Source: Pedobacter sandarakinus | GTDB lineage: Bacteria > Bacteroidota > Bacteroidia > Sphingobacteriales > Sphingobacteriaceae | Length of the DNA stretch: 64,000 bases | Assembly (NCBI RefSeq): GCF_026240095.1 | Contig: NZ_JAPIVG010000001.1 | Span: 1,116,001 to 1,180,000 of the forward strand | Direction of reading: 5' to 3' | Shown here: positions 18,023 through 27,827 of the stretch, one piece after another | How positions within the stretch are numbered: the stretch's first letter is position 1 | How the letters are laid out: every line of letters starts with the position of its first letter | Notes under the pieces: model-generated | Told to the model about the DNA's origin: nothing | What the model saw: only the letters and a program-made list of their open reading frames with translations | The model's database searches: none | Made by a program: the position numbers and the translations under genes

Positions 18023-19678
18023 TTAGTTTGGTTTCTTAAAAGTATCTTTCAACGTTACCGTTCTGTTGAAAACCAAATGATCGGCTGTAGAGGTTTTATC
18101 TAAACAAAAATAGCCTTTACGTATAAACTGATAGCGGCTATCTAGATTTGCATCTGCCAAAGCAGGCTCTATATAGGCTTGTGGAATTACCTTTAAACTT
18201 TCCGGATTTAGATAATCTTTAAAATCGCCTTCTTCTGCATCTGGCGTTTCAGAGGTAAATAAGCGGTCGTACAAGCGGATTTCAGCGGTTCTGGCGTGTG
18301 CCGAACTTACCCAGTGAATGGTACCTTTAACGTTGATGCCACTGGTATCGTTTCCACTTTTTGATTCCGGGATGTAAGTACAATGAATTTCGGTAACATT
18401 GCCATCTGCATCTTTAACAAAATCTTCACATTTCACGATGTAAGCAAATTTAAGACGCACCATTGCTCCAGGCGCCAAACGGAACCATTTTTTAGCGGGT
18501 ACTTCCATAAAATCTTCACGCTCTATCCAAAGTTCTTTGCTAAAAGGAATCATTCGGGTTCCGCCACCATTTTCTGCTTCAGGATTATTTTCGCCAGTTA
18601 ACATTTCCGAATCTTGTTCATAATTGGTAATAACCAATTTAATTGGATCCAACACGGCCATTACACGGCTGGAGGTTTTGTTTAAATCTTCACGAATACA
18701 AAATTCCAATAAGCTTAACTCAATAAGATTTTCGCGTTTGGCAATGCCAATTCGTTCACAAAATTCTCTCACACTTTTAGGTGTAAACCCTCTTCTCCGT
18801 AAGCCAGAAATGGTTGGCATCCGTGGGTCATCCCAACCATCAACTAAATTTTCGTTTACCAACTGAAGCAATTTGCGTTTGCTCATTACCGTAGAGGTAA
18901 GATTTAAACGGGCAAATTCGTATTGTTTAGAAGGAAAAATGTCTAATTTTTCAATAAACCAATCGTAGAGTTCGCGGTGAGAAACATATTCTAATGTACA
19001 GATGGAATGGGTGATGTTCTCGATGCTGTCGCTTTGTCCATGTGCAAAATCATACATGGGGTAGATGCACCATTTATTTCCTGTACGGTGATGCTCGGCA
19101 TGTTTTATGCGATAGATAATAGGATCACGCATTAACATATTCGGACTAGCCATATCTATCTTAGCCCTTAAAATATAAGCACCGTCAGCAAAATCGCCGT
19201 TTTTCATTCTGGTAAAAATATCCAGGTTTTCCGCAACAGAGCGATCACGGTACGGGCTATCTTTTCCTGGTTCTGTAGGGGTTCCCTTCAAGGCTGCAAT
19301 TTCATCAGCTGTACTTTCATCAACATAAGCCAAACCTTTTTCAATTAGCCTGATAGCGAAAGCATAAAGCTCGTCGAAATAATCTGAAGCGTATAATTCA
19401 TTCTTCCAGTTAAATCCCAGCCATTTTATATCTTCTTGTTGGCTATTTACATACTCTGTTTTTTCAGTTACCGGATTGGTATCATCAAAGCGTAGATTGG
19501 TGTAGCCGCGGTATTTTTGTGTTAGTCCGAAGTTTAAGCAAATGGCCTTTGCATGGCCAATGTGTAAATACCCGTTAGGTTCTGGCGGAAAACGTGTAAC
19601 TAACGTTTTATACTTGCCACTATTAAGGTCGTTCTCAACTATTTCTTCTATAAAGTTCAATGACTTTTCTTCACTCAT
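18023..19678 (-). CDS. glnS: Glutaminyl-tRNA synthetase
   Basis: A 551-residue class I synthetase that charges tRNA-Gln. The HIGH motif is in PPEPNGYLHIGHAKAI, the KMSKS equivalent is VMSKRKL, and the two anticodon-binding beta-barrels follow. The frame is open to 19807, but the ATG at 19678 (MSEEKSLNFIEEI) is chosen. It aligns with the family N-terminus, and a -7 box lies between it and the upstream ATG. Presence of GlnRS implies direct glutaminylation rather than sole use of the amidotransferase route. Confidence 0.95.
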   Translation of the reverse strand: MSEEKSLNFIEEIVENDLNSGKYKTLVTRFPPEPNGYLHIGHAKAICLNFGLTQKYRGYTNLRFDDTNPVTEKTEYVNSQQEDIKWLGFNWKNELYASDYFDELYAFAIRLIEKGLAYVDESTADEIAALKGTPTEPGKDSPYRDRSVAENLDIFTRMKNGDFADGAYILRAKIDMASPNMLMRDPIIYRIKHAEHHRTGNKWCIYPMYDFAHGQSDSIENITHSICTLEYVSHRELYDWFIEKLDIFPSKQYEFARLNLTSTVMSKRKLLQLVNENLVDGWDDPRMPTISGLRRRGFTPKSVREFCERIGIAKRENLIELSLLEFCIREDLNKTSSRVMAVLDPIKLVITNYEQDSEMLTGENNPEAENGGGTRMIPFSKELWIEREDFMEVPAKKWFRLAPGAMVRLKFAYIVKCEDFVKDADGNVTEIHCTYIPESKSGNDTSGINVKGTIHWVSSAHARTAEIRLYDRLFTSETPDAEEGDFKDYLNPESLKVIPQAYIEPALADANLDSRYQFIRKGYFCLDKTSTADHLVFNRTVTLKDTFKKPN

Positions 19679-19700
19679 AAAAACCTGTAAATTAGGAATG

Positions 19701-19708
19701 CAAATGTA
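19701..19708 (-). promoter_or_regulatory. Putative -7 box of glnS
   Basis: TACATTTG on the minus strand, 22 bases before the ATG at 19678. It lies inside the longer open frame and so decides the start codon. Confidence 0.55.
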
Positions 19709-19934
19709 AAAAGATTGGGCGGATTTAAGTAATGAATAATAAATTGAAATACAGGGGCACTGGAAACTTAAAATCTGGCGTTCTACCTCTTCAAATAATT
19801 TATTCAATACACGATTAATTATTCTAAAGATTGGGAACAGCGTATATCTATTTCGATCGCCTTGTAATTCTGTATTCCTTTGTGTTTTCGTATTCCGTCA
19901 AAATCGATACATTTACATCAACTTAATATTCATT

Positions 19935-20351
19935 ATGAAATTATTAAATAGACCAATACGCGTTTTAGTGGCTAAAGTTGGACTAGATGGACACGACCGT
20001 GGTGCAAAAGTTATTGCAACTTCGTTAAGAGATGCGGGGATGGAAGTTATTTATACAGGCCTGCGCCAAACGCCAGAGATGGTGGTAAATACGGCTTTGC
20101 AAGAAGATGTAGATGCTATTGGGATTTCAATTCTTTCGGGTGCGCACATGACGGTTTTCCCTAAAATTATTCAATTTATGAAAGACAAACAATTAACCGA
20201 TGTGCTGCTAACCGGAGGAGGGATTATTCCAGAAGGAGACCGTAGAAAACTTTCTGATATGGGCGTAGGAGAACTATTTCCACCTGGAACAACTATGGCA
20301 AGCATCGTCGCATACATCGAAAACTGGGTCGCAGAAAACAGAAATTTTTAA
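19935..20351 (+). CDS. Stand-alone cobalamin (B12)-binding domain protein
   Basis: A 138-residue protein consisting only of the B12-binding domain of the methylmalonyl-CoA mutase type. It shows [19 protein letters not shown], where DxHxxG is the base-off/His-on cobalt ligand motif, then [16 protein letters not shown] and [12 protein letters not shown]. It resembles the small or C-terminal domain of an acyl-CoA mutase whose catalytic domain would be encoded elsewhere. Only 3 bases separate it from an enoyl-CoA hydratase gene, so the two are one operon in acyl-CoA metabolism. The exact mutase partner is unknown. Confidence 0.9.
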   Translation: MKLLNRPIRVLVAKVGLDGHDRGAKVIATSLRDAGMEVIYTGLRQTPEMVVNTALQEDVDAIGISILSGAHMTVFPKIIQFMKDKQLTDVLLTGGGIIPEGDRRKLSDMGVGELFPPGTTMASIVAYIENWVAENRNF

Positions 20352-20354
20352 GCT

Positions 20355-21134
20355 ATGTCATATCAGAATCTAATAACAGAACTTACAGACAATATTTTAC
20401 ACATTACCATTAACCGCGAGAAAGCATTAAACGCCTTAAATAGCGCCACGCTTTCCGAATTGGCCGAAGTGATTGAGTTTGCCGGGGAAAACAACGAGGT
20501 GCGTGGTGTACTGCTAACAGGCGCAGGTGAAAAAGCTTTTGTAGCAGGTGCAGACATAAAAGAATTTTCAGACTATGATGCCAGGCAAGGAACTGAATTG
20601 GCAAAAAATGGGCAGGCAAAGGTGTTCGATGCGATTGAGCATTCAAAGAAACCTTTTATTGCTGCTATAAATGGTTTTGCTTTAGGAGGAGGTTTGGAGC
20701 TTGCCATGGCTTGCCATATTCGTATTGCTGCCGACCATGCTAAATTAGGCCTACCTGAAGTAACGCTTGGGCTTATTCCGGGATATGGGGGTACGCAACG
20801 TTTAACACAATTGGTTGGAAAAGGAAAAGCGATAGAGTTGATTATTACAGCTAACATGATTGATGCTACAGAAGCACAAAAAATTGGTTTGGTTAACTAC
20901 GTGGTTCCACAGGCTCAGCTACACGCAAAAGCCCACGAGCTTTTCGCGGCGATTAAACAACGTGCTCCATTGGCAGTATCTGCAGCAATTAAGGCTGTAA
21001 TTGCATCTGTAAATGGTGCTGAGGGGTACGCAGTGGAAATCGAAGCTTTTGGAAAATGTTTTGACACAGGAGATTTTAAAGAAGGCGTTTCCGCATTTGT
21101 AGAAAAAAGAAAACCAAATTTTAACGGAAAGTAG
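20355..21134 (+). CDS. Enoyl-CoA hydratase/isomerase family protein
   Basis: A 259-residue crotonase-fold enzyme. It has the two oxyanion-hole segments (AGADIKEFSDYD and NGFALGGGLELAMACHIRIA) and the catalytic block LPEVTLGLIPGYGGTQRL, with both glutamates of a true enoyl-CoA hydratase in place. It probably hydrates trans-2-enoyl-CoA in beta-oxidation or amino-acid degradation. It is co-transcribed with the B12-binding protein just upstream, which suggests a branched-chain or propionate-type pathway. Confidence 0.92.
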   Translation: MSYQNLITELTDNILHITINREKALNALNSATLSELAEVIEFAGENNEVRGVLLTGAGEKAFVAGADIKEFSDYDARQGTELAKNGQAKVFDAIEHSKKPFIAAINGFALGGGLELAMACHIRIAADHAKLGLPEVTLGLIPGYGGTQRLTQLVGKGKAIELIITANMIDATEAQKIGLVNYVVPQAQLHAKAHELFAAIKQRAPLAVSAAIKAVIASVNGAEGYAVEIEAFGKCFDTGDFKEGVSAFVEKRKPNFNGK

Positions 21135-21303
21135 TTGTTTTGTCTAATTAATTATCAAACTGGAAAAAAAATGTGTAGAAAAAATTTCCCAAATAGATTT
21201 TTTTTTGCTAATTATGTGTGTCTATTTCAGATTGCTCATCGCTAGTCCCCTTCATCATTAAAAGCTGGAGCTTTCTCTTATTAGAAGAATTGACCCAAAC
21301 CAG

Positions 21304-22722
21304 ATGAAAAAGAAAATACTAATTGTTGATGACGAAGTAAACATTGGTTTACTACTTTCAAAATTTCTCACGAGAAATGGCTTTGATGTTGCTAACGCGA
21401 TAACCGGTAGTTCAGCACTCGACAATCTAAGCAAGCAGTCATTTGATTTGGTACTTTGCGATTATCGGCTTGATGATACAGATGGGCGAGAGATGTTAAT
21501 TAAAATTAAAGATCTCTATCCCACTACGGGAGTTATCATTATTACAGGCTATTCTGATATTAAGCTTGCGGTGGAACTTATTAAACTCGGTGCTTACGAT
21601 TATATTACTAAGCCCTTGTATCCCGATGAGATTTTAAATACCATAAACAAAGCACTTGAAACACAAAGGGCTTTAAACGAAAACAAAAGCCGTCGCTCTA
21701 AAAATAGTAGCAGTAACAGCGAAGGAGAATTTATTAGTAATACAGAATACATCGATGGAAGGAGCGAAGCTTCTTCGAGCCTGCTTAAACAAATACAACT
21801 AATATCCCCAACTTCATACAGCATTATCTTAACCGGAAAAAGCGGTACGGGCAAAGAGTGCGTGGCCAAAACCATTCACCTTAATAGCTTAAGAAAAGAT
21901 AAGCCTTTTGTTGCCATGGACTGTGGGTCGCTAACCAAAGAACTTGCAGGGAGTGAGTTCTTCGGCCATGAGAAAGGAGCCTTTACCGGCGCACTATATA
22001 CTAAAATCGGGCATTTTGAGCAGGCGAATGGGGGAACGCTTTTTTTGGATGAAATAGGAAACCTTTCTTACGAAATACAGGCGGTACTTTTAAGAACGGT
22101 GCAGGAAAGAAAAGTAAAACGTATTGGTAGTACCAAAGAAATTGATTTAGATGTTCGCATAATTGTTGCAACGAATGAAAATTTAGTCGATAACATTGCA
22201 AAAGGAACCTTTCGGGAAGATTTATTTCATCGTTTTAATGAATTTAACATACACTTACCATCTTTAAAAGACAGGGGTAAAGATATTTTAATTTTTGCTG
22301 ATAAATTTCTGGCAATTGCCAATGCAGAACTCAATAAAAATATAAAAGGATTTTCTGCGGGTGTAGAGGAAGCGTTTTTGAACTACGGCTGGCCTGGTAA
22401 TGTGCGTGAGCTGAAAAATGTGATTAGACGGGTAGCTTTACTTACAGATGGAAGCGAGATTCAAGTTGATGTACTGCCACTAGAGCTTTCCAACTTTGTG
22501 AAAAACTATCCTAAAGTTATCGCAGAGGAGCAATATGCTAACCATTTTACAGAAGTACCCAAAGATTTGAAGAATGCCGCACAGCAGGCAGAATATACCA
22601 CCATTCTTGGCGTGCTGAAAGAGGTAAACTTTAATAAAACGAAAGCTGCAAGCATTCTTCAGATAGACAGGAAAACGCTCTACAATAAAATAAAAGCGAT
22701 AAAGATAGCTGGTGTACAATAA
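21304..22722 (+). CDS. NtrC-family sigma-54-dependent response regulator
   Basis: A 472-residue regulator. The N-terminal receiver domain (1-120) has the acidic pair VDDE and phospho-acceptor Asp53 (CDYRLDD). The AAA+ domain (about 150-385) shows Walker A GKSGTGKE, the sigma-54 contact loop GAFTGA, Walker B TLFLDEIG and the R-finger region. The C-terminus is a Fis-type helix-turn-helix (KAASILQIDRKTLYNKI). It activates sigma-54 promoters when phosphorylated. No histidine kinase lies next to it; the permease and small envelope genes downstream are candidate targets by position only. Confidence 0.94.
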   Translation: MKKKILIVDDEVNIGLLLSKFLTRNGFDVANAITGSSALDNLSKQSFDLVLCDYRLDDTDGREMLIKIKDLYPTTGVIIITGYSDIKLAVELIKLGAYDYITKPLYPDEILNTINKALETQRALNENKSRRSKNSSSNSEGEFISNTEYIDGRSEASSSLLKQIQLISPTSYSIILTGKSGTGKECVAKTIHLNSLRKDKPFVAMDCGSLTKELAGSEFFGHEKGAFTGALYTKIGHFEQANGGTLFLDEIGNLSYEIQAVLLRTVQERKVKRIGSTKEIDLDVRIIVATNENLVDNIAKGTFREDLFHRFNEFNIHLPSLKDRGKDILIFADKFLAIANAELNKNIKGFSAGVEEAFLNYGWPGNVRELKNVIRRVALLTDGSEIQVDVLPLELSNFVKNYPKVIAEEQYANHFTEVPKDLKNAAQQAEYTTILGVLKEVNFNKTKAASILQIDRKTLYNKIKAIKIAGVQ

Positions 22723-22788
22723 TTATAAAATCCCTAAAACAAATTAAGAGGTTAAGTGCTTTAAGGAATACCAAGCGTAATCAAAAAT

Positions 22789-23838
22789 ATGTCAGTATTT
22801 TCTTATAAACAGCGCAATAATATTAACCTCGTCATTATTATAGCGCTAGGTTTATTAATTGCATACTCATTACAAGAAATCTTTTCGGCAATATTGAGTA
22901 CCCTGGTGCTTTATACCATCATGAGACCTGCCTATATTCATATGGCAGAAGTTAAAGGCTGGAACAAAAGGCTGGTTGCAATATTGTTAATTTCAATTAG
23001 CATTATCCTAATTATACTTCCTTTTTATGGCTTAAGTAGCATGGTCATCAGCAAAATTTCGGAGCTAAAAAACAACGAAATTTTCTTTAGAAACTTGCTC
23101 GTTAAAGTACAGCACCTTATTCCCATAAAAATTAATGAAGAGCTGATTCAGGAAGGACTTAATCGGCTGGGCAACTGGGCTACGCAGCTCTTTCCTTCGC
23201 TCATATCTAGTGCGGTGAACATTGTGTTAAGTCTGCTGGTAATGTATTTCCTACTTTACTTCATGCTAATAGAAAGGGTTAAGTTCGAAGAATCGCTGAT
23301 AAAATATGCGCCATTTAGAGAACAAAATGCGCTTAGATTCGGTGATGAAATGAAAAACACCACCTATGCTAATGTGCTTGGCCAGGGTTTAATTTGTCTT
23401 GTTCAGGGCTCTCTGGTAAGCATTTCCTTTTATGTACTTGGATACAAAGACCCGGTGTTCTGGGGGGTAATTACTACATTTATTTCCTTCGTTCCAATTT
23501 TGGGTCCGCCGGTAGTGTTTGTGCCTGCAGCTATTTTACAAATCGCCAGCGGAAATAATTTTGAAGGATGGGCCATGTTAATCTTCGGTTTTGTAGTGAT
23601 TATTAACATCGATAACGTTTTGCGCTTTATCATTGCGAAAAAAGTTGGAAATATTCATCCAATCATCACTGTTATTGGCGTAATTATTGGTATCCCATTG
23701 TTTGGAATATTAGGGCTGGTTTTCGGCCCGCTACTATTATCTTATTTTATTTTGCTCGTTAGAATTTACGAATCCAGTACTTTAGCATCAGAAAGATTGG
23801 AAAGAATTAAAACAAATAATGAGCTTAACGAGTTATAA
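22789..23838 (+). CDS. AI-2E family transporter (PerM-like permease)
   Basis: A 349-residue inner-membrane protein with about eight hydrophobic segments. The family core is visible: MYFLLYFMLIERVKFEES, GLICLVQGSLVSISFYVLG, then the conserved FVPILGPPVVFVPAAIL and the closing IIGIPLFGILGLVFGPLL. Despite the family name, few members transport autoinducer-2; others export ions or other small solutes. It sits 66 bases after the NtrC-type regulator and heads a run of small envelope proteins. Confidence 0.88.
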   Translation: MSVFSYKQRNNINLVIIIALGLLIAYSLQEIFSAILSTLVLYTIMRPAYIHMAEVKGWNKRLVAILLISISIILIILPFYGLSSMVISKISELKNNEIFFRNLLVKVQHLIPIKINEELIQEGLNRLGNWATQLFPSLISSAVNIVLSLLVMYFLLYFMLIERVKFEESLIKYAPFREQNALRFGDEMKNTTYANVLGQGLICLVQGSLVSISFYVLGYKDPVFWGVITTFISFVPILGPPVVFVPAAILQIASGNNFEGWAMLIFGFVVIINIDNVLRFIIAKKVGNIHPIITVIGVIIGIPLFGILGLVFGPLLLSYFILLVRIYESSTLASERLERIKTNNELNEL

Positions 23839-23908
23839 ATATAGCTTAACAATAAAATAATATAGTATGCTTATATTGTAAACGTTAAACCCTTAAAATA
23901 CATTTATT

Positions 23909-24175
23909 ATGAATGATAACTCAAAAGTTGTAGTTGCTCTTTTAGCAGGATTAGCCGCAGGTGCTGCACTAGGTATTTTGTTTGCGCCAGATAAAGGTGA
24001 AGAAACACGCGATAAATTAAGTCAATCTTTAAAAGATTTAGGCGATTCGATTAAAGATAAAGCTGCTGACGAAATTAATAACTTATCAAGTTTAAAAGAG
24101 AAAGTGGTAAGCTCGATTAAAACAAAATTGAGAAGTGTAGAAGAAGAATACAGCGACGACGTAGAGCACGCTTAA
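23909..24175 (+). CDS. YtxH domain-containing protein
   Basis: An 88-residue protein with one N-terminal glycine/alanine-rich membrane helix (VALLAGLAAGAALGILFAPDKGEETR), the typical YtxH opening, followed by an amphipathic charged helix (about 35-80) likely to form a coiled coil. YtxH-like proteins are general-stress and envelope proteins of unknown mechanism. It is the first of three consecutive small genes. Confidence 0.85.
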   Translation: MNDNSKVVVALLAGLAAGAALGILFAPDKGEETRDKLSQSLKDLGDSIKDKAADEINNLSSLKEKVVSSIKTKLRSVEEEYSDDVEHA

Positions 24176-24229
24176 TACCAAATAATAACTGGGCGTTTAG
24201 CTACGCTCAGTTACATCCCCATCTAAACT

Positions 24230-24610
24230 ATGCAAGAAAATAAAGAAAAAAGCATTGAAGATATTGTAGAAGATGCCAAAGGCTACCTCGATGCCAGAGT
24301 AGAGTATACCAGGCTTTACCTGGTAGAGAAAGTATCGAAAATTTTTGCGGATTTGGTAACCAATACAACAGTTATTGTTTGCTTCATCCTTGCATTTCTT
24401 TTAGGATCTGTAACCCTGGCGCTTTATTTAGGAGAGGTATTGGGAAGTTATGCTGGTGGCTTTGGTTGTGTATCGTTATTTTACATCTTAATAGCGGTAG
24501 TTGTTTACCTTACAAAGGATAAATATATCGAGAAAGCCATTATCAATATGGCTATAAGGAAGTATTTTGATAAACTTGCAGATAAGGAGGAAGAAGATGA
24601 GAAGCTATAA
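24230..24610 (+). CDS. Phage-holin-like family small membrane protein (chromosomal)
   Basis: A 126-residue protein: an amphipathic charged N-terminal helix (about 1-45), two adjacent hydrophobic helices (TTVIVCFILAFLLGSVTLAL and GFGCVSLFYILIAVVVYL) and a charged tail. This is the layout of the 'putative holin-X / phage holin family' proteins that accompany YtxH genes in Bacteroidota chromosomes. There is no phage gene nearby, so the holin label reflects fold similarity and not lysis. The end overlaps the next gene by 14 bases. Confidence 0.75.
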   Translation: MQENKEKSIEDIVEDAKGYLDARVEYTRLYLVEKVSKIFADLVTNTTVIVCFILAFLLGSVTLALYLGEVLGSYAGGFGCVSLFYILIAVVVYLTKDKYIEKAIINMAIRKYFDKLADKEEEDEKL

Positions 24611-25034
24611 AACCATCAGAAACCTTGAAGACCTCCAGGCAAAAAAATTAGAGTTGAAGGTTGAATATACTCTTAAGCAGACCTTACTTATTGCAGGAGC
24701 AAAAGGTTATGTTAAACAATTTACTTTAGGCGCATTAATTAAGAAATATGCAACGCCGAGCAATTTGTTTAAAGCAGATGATAAGCTGAACCTAAGTGGT
24801 ACAGCAATGTCGCTTTTGTTGCCAATGGTAATGAACAAAACCCTTTTTAGGGGAGCCGGATTTTTAACAAAAGCTGCCGTGGGTCTAGTTTCCGGAAAAG
24901 TAGGAAAATCTCTTGATGCTGAGCACTTGTCGGCAATTTTTAACTCGGTAAAAGGATGGTTTGGTAAGCGCCAGGATAAAAAATCGAAAAAATTTATTGA
25001 TTACGGCATTCCGCCGGATAGCGAAACTTATTAG
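24597..25034 (+). CDS. Hypothetical protein of the YtxH/holin cluster
   Basis: A 145-residue protein I do not recognise. The frame extends back to 24567, but the ATG at 24597 is preceded by AAGGAGG at a good distance (24584-24590), a clear Shine-Dalgarno sequence that is otherwise rare here, so that start is chosen. The N-terminal third is charged (NLEDLQAKKLELKVEYTLKQ). The middle has weakly hydrophobic, glycine-containing stretches (GTAMSLLLPMVMNKTLFRGAGFL). It overlaps the holin-like gene and probably works with it in the envelope. Confidence 0.75.
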   Translation: MRSYKTIRNLEDLQAKKLELKVEYTLKQTLLIAGAKGYVKQFTLGALIKKYATPSNLFKADDKLNLSGTAMSLLLPMVMNKTLFRGAGFLTKAAVGLVSGKVGKSLDAEHLSAIFNSVKGWFGKRQDKKSKKFIDYGIPPDSETY

Positions 25035-25090
25035 TTTAGTGGTTCATTAGCCATTAGTTTAACAGTGAACATGAGATCCAAATGGTCTTG

Positions 25091-25138
25091 ATAACAAAAG
25101 AGCCTCAGAATTTTAAAATTCTGAGGCTCTTTTGTTAT
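25091..25138. terminator. Perfect 48-bp palindromic bidirectional terminator
   Basis: Two 24-bp arms (25091-25114 and 25115-25138) are exactly complementary with no spacer. The GC-rich part (AGCCTCAGAA) is flanked by A- and T-runs, so it should terminate both the small-envelope operon and the converging aspS transcript. Confidence 0.8.
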
Positions 25139-25210
25139 TGCTCGTAGGTAGATCATCGCTCCTGGCTATGAACAAACCATCGATCTTTTCTAAAACCCTT
25201 AATGTTAAAT

Positions 25211-26956
25211 TTACAAATCTGTTTTAATTTTCAATTCTTTCAGCTGCTTTTCGTCGATTGTACTTGGGCTATCAATCATCACATCTCTACCAGAGTTATT
25301 TTTTGGGAAAGCAATTACATCGCGAATTGAATCTAGACCGGCGAAAATGGATGTTAACCTATCGAAGCCAAAAGCGATACCACCATGTGGCGGGGCACCA
25401 AATTCGAATGCATCCATTAAGAAACCAAATTGTTTTTGAGCTTCCTCTGCACTAAAGCCTAAATGTTTAAACATTAACGCTTGTAATTCCCTATCGTGGA
25501 TACGGATAGAACCACCACCAATTTCAGTTCCGTTAATTACCATGTCGTAGGCATTCGCACGAACATTTTTCGGATCAGTATCTAGCAACGCGATGTCTTC
25601 TGGTTTTGGAGAAGTGAAAGGATGGTGCATTGCATGGTAGCGCTCCGTTTCTTCGTCCCATTCTAAAAGCGGAAAATCCAACACCCAAAGTGCTGAGAAC
25701 GTATTTTTATCGCGTAAGCCTAAACGGTTACCCATCTCTAACCGGAGTTCGTTTAGCTGCTTGCGTACTTTATCTGTAGAACCGGCAAGCACTAAAATTA
25801 AGTCGCCTTTTTCGGTTTCGAAAGCATCGCTCCATTGTTCTAAATCGGCCTCATTAAAGAACTTATCTACTGATGATTTTATTGTTCCGTCTTCGTTATG
25901 GCGGGCGTAGATTAAACCGGTTGCACCAATTTGCGGGCGTTTAATAAAATCTGTTAATTCATCTAGCTGCTTGCGGGTATAGCTTGCGGCACCTTTGGCA
26001 TTAATACCAACCACAAGTTCTGCATTATCAAAAACAGGAAAACCCTTGCCCATTACTATATCGTTGAGCTCCACAAACTTCATGTCGAAACGGGTATCTG
26101 GTTTATCAGATCCGTATAAACGCATAGCATCTGCATATTGCATACGAGGCACTTCGGGTAAATCGTAATTGCGTACTTCTTTAAACAGTGTGCGGATTAA
26201 ACCTTCGAAAGTATTTAGGATGTCTTCTTGTTCGATGAAAGACATTTCGCAGTCAATCTGAGTAAATTCTGGCTGGCGATCTGCTCTCAAATCTTCATCT
26301 CTAAAGCATTTCACAATTTGAAAGTACCTATCAAAACCCGAAACCATCAGCAATTGCTTAAAGGTTTGTGGAGATTGTGGGAGTGCGTAAAATTCGCCCT
26401 CGTTCATGCGGCTTGGTACCACAAAGTCTCTTGCACCTTCTGGGGTTGATTTAATTAATACTGGTGTTTCAACCTCTATAAAATCTAAACCATCTAAATA
26501 TCTACGTACCGATTGGGCCATTTTATGACGCAAAACCAGGTTGTTTCTTACCGGGTTGCGGCGCAAATCCAGGTAACGATATTTCATCCGTAATTCATCA
26601 CCACCATCGGTTTCATCATCAATCATAAATGGTGGTAATTTAGCAGCGTTTAAAATCTCCAATGCAGTAATTTTAATTTCTACATCGCCGGTAGCCATTT
26701 TCGGATTTTTGTTGCTGCGCTCTACAACGGTACCTGTAGCTTTAATTACGAACTCGCGACCTAAAGCACGGGCAGATTCGCAAAGCTGACGATTATCATC
26801 CATGTTAAAAACAAGCTGGGTGATGCCATAACGATCGCGAATGTCTATAAAAGTCATCCCGCCCAAATCTCTGGATTTTTGTACCCAACCACACAAGGTT
26901 ACACTTTCGCCTAAATTAGCAAGGGTAAGTGCACCGCAAGTTACTGTTCTTAACAT
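25211..26956 (-). CDS. aspS: Aspartyl-tRNA synthetase
   Basis: A 581-residue class II synthetase. It has an N-terminal OB-fold anticodon-binding domain ([20 protein letters not shown]), motif 2 ([18 protein letters not shown]), the bacterial GAD-type insertion in the middle and motif 3 ([15 protein letters not shown]). It charges tRNA-Asp in the cytoplasm. The length is that of the bacterial type. A TATTTTTG box lies 24 bases upstream of the ATG. Confidence 0.96.
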   Translation of the reverse strand: MLRTVTCGALTLANLGESVTLCGWVQKSRDLGGMTFIDIRDRYGITQLVFNMDDNRQLCESARALGREFVIKATGTVVERSNKNPKMATGDVEIKITALEILNAAKLPPFMIDDETDGGDELRMKYRYLDLRRNPVRNNLVLRHKMAQSVRRYLDGLDFIEVETPVLIKSTPEGARDFVVPSRMNEGEFYALPQSPQTFKQLLMVSGFDRYFQIVKCFRDEDLRADRQPEFTQIDCEMSFIEQEDILNTFEGLIRTLFKEVRNYDLPEVPRMQYADAMRLYGSDKPDTRFDMKFVELNDIVMGKGFPVFDNAELVVGINAKGAASYTRKQLDELTDFIKRPQIGATGLIYARHNEDGTIKSSVDKFFNEADLEQWSDAFETEKGDLILVLAGSTDKVRKQLNELRLEMGNRLGLRDKNTFSALWVLDFPLLEWDEETERYHAMHHPFTSPKPEDIALLDTDPKNVRANAYDMVINGTEIGGGSIRIHDRELQALMFKHLGFSAEEAQKQFGFLMDAFEFGAPPHGGIAFGFDRLTSIFAGLDSIRDVIAFPKNNSGRDVMIDSPSTIDEKQLKELKIKTDL

Positions 26957-26979
26957 ATGTTGTAATCTAAATTGAGCGG

Positions 26980-26987
26980 CAAAAATA
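26980..26987 (-). promoter_or_regulatory. Putative -7 box of aspS
   Basis: TATTTTTG followed by CC on the minus strand, 23 bases before the ATG. No clear -33 element. Confidence 0.45.
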
Positions 26988-27081
26988 CCGATTTTGTTTG
27001 AAAGTTTAGAGGAGAAGATTCTATGAAATTTATGTTAACATTTTGGTTGCCAAAGAAGGAAGAACCATGCTCCATTTGAGA

Positions 27082-27483
27082 TTAATATTTTTCTTCGAGC
27101 ACTATTTCAACGGCTGTAGCTTTCCATGCGCCACCAACATTTTTCCAATGGTAAAGTTCTTCAGTTTGAATGGTTTGCTTTTTAGCAAAAAGTAGTCCTT
27201 TAACATAAACTACAGATTTTCTGGCAATTTTTTCTTCGAATACATCGTTTTCAAATGAAGATTTTATGCGATAGTATGTAGTAGAGATCGCTTTTGTTTT
27301 TTGAAAGAGTTTTTCGGTTTGATATAGCAACTCTTTCCTATCATAAACGGTTGCATCAGCATTAGTATATTTAAGGTCTTCATCAAACTGGTTGATGTAA
27401 AGTGCTACATCTTTATTTTCGAATGCGGAATTAAGTTTGTGGTGTAGCGCATCTATTTCTGCTGTGATTACATCGTTTTGCAT
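27082..27483 (-). CDS. NTF2/SnoaL-like small protein (DUF4440-type), tentative
   Basis: A 133-residue protein with no signal peptide. It opens with an alpha-helix and then shows the order of an NTF2-like cone: LHHKLNSAFENKDVALYI, DLKYTNADATVYDRKELL, followed by four beta strands ending YHWKNVGGAWKATAVEIVL. The last motif, 'W..v.g.Wka', is typical of SnoaL/DUF4440 proteins. Function is unknown. It stands alone between aspS and the sigma operon. Confidence 0.65.
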   Translation of the reverse strand: MQNDVITAEIDALHHKLNSAFENKDVALYINQFDEDLKYTNADATVYDRKELLYQTEKLFQKTKAISTTYYRIKSSFENDVFEEKIARKSVVYVKGLLFAKKQTIQTEELYHWKNVGGAWKATAVEIVLEEKY

Positions 27484-27827
27484 GGGTTTAAGTTAAGGTT
27501 TTGTAGACTACTTTTAAAATTATTGTAGATTTCTATTGTAAAGATAAACACGTAAGCGCCGTTAGGGTTTGGGTTTTGTAGCACAATGCCTGTGTATAAT
27601 AAACCAGATTGATGTTGAAATACTTTTTGGAGTAACTGCTTTAAAAGCCCTTGCACTTTCACAAAAAGATGGAAACGAAAGCGGGACTATCGTAGCCGAA
27701 GCGCAACTGAACTTGCTTTTCTAATTATAGGCAATTTGCAACAAAAAGAGATTTAGACAAATTTTTCTAACTTGATGCAACGTTTTAAAATCAGTTATGT
27801 CTTATTATCAGAATATTCGAAAAAATT
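27484..27827. repeat. Intergenic region with dispersed repeat, copy 2
   Basis: The segment 27656-27698 is, in reverse complement, a diverged copy of 7669-7712. A 64-codon open frame on the minus strand (27468-27662) runs into the gene at 27483 and has no recognisable domain, so it is not called. The sigma-factor promoter must lie at the right end. Confidence 0.45.

Noticed and set aside
19679..19807. N-terminal extension of GlnRS to 19807
   Set aside because: A promoter box lies within it and the family N-terminus aligns at 19678.
24230..24610. A prophage holin
   Set aside because: No other phage gene is near, and the protein belongs with YtxH-type chromosomal envelope clusters.
27468..27662. 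A 64-codon minus-strand frame before the NTF2-like gene
   Set aside because: It overlaps the gene start at 27483 and a dispersed repeat, and nothing in its sequence supports a protein.
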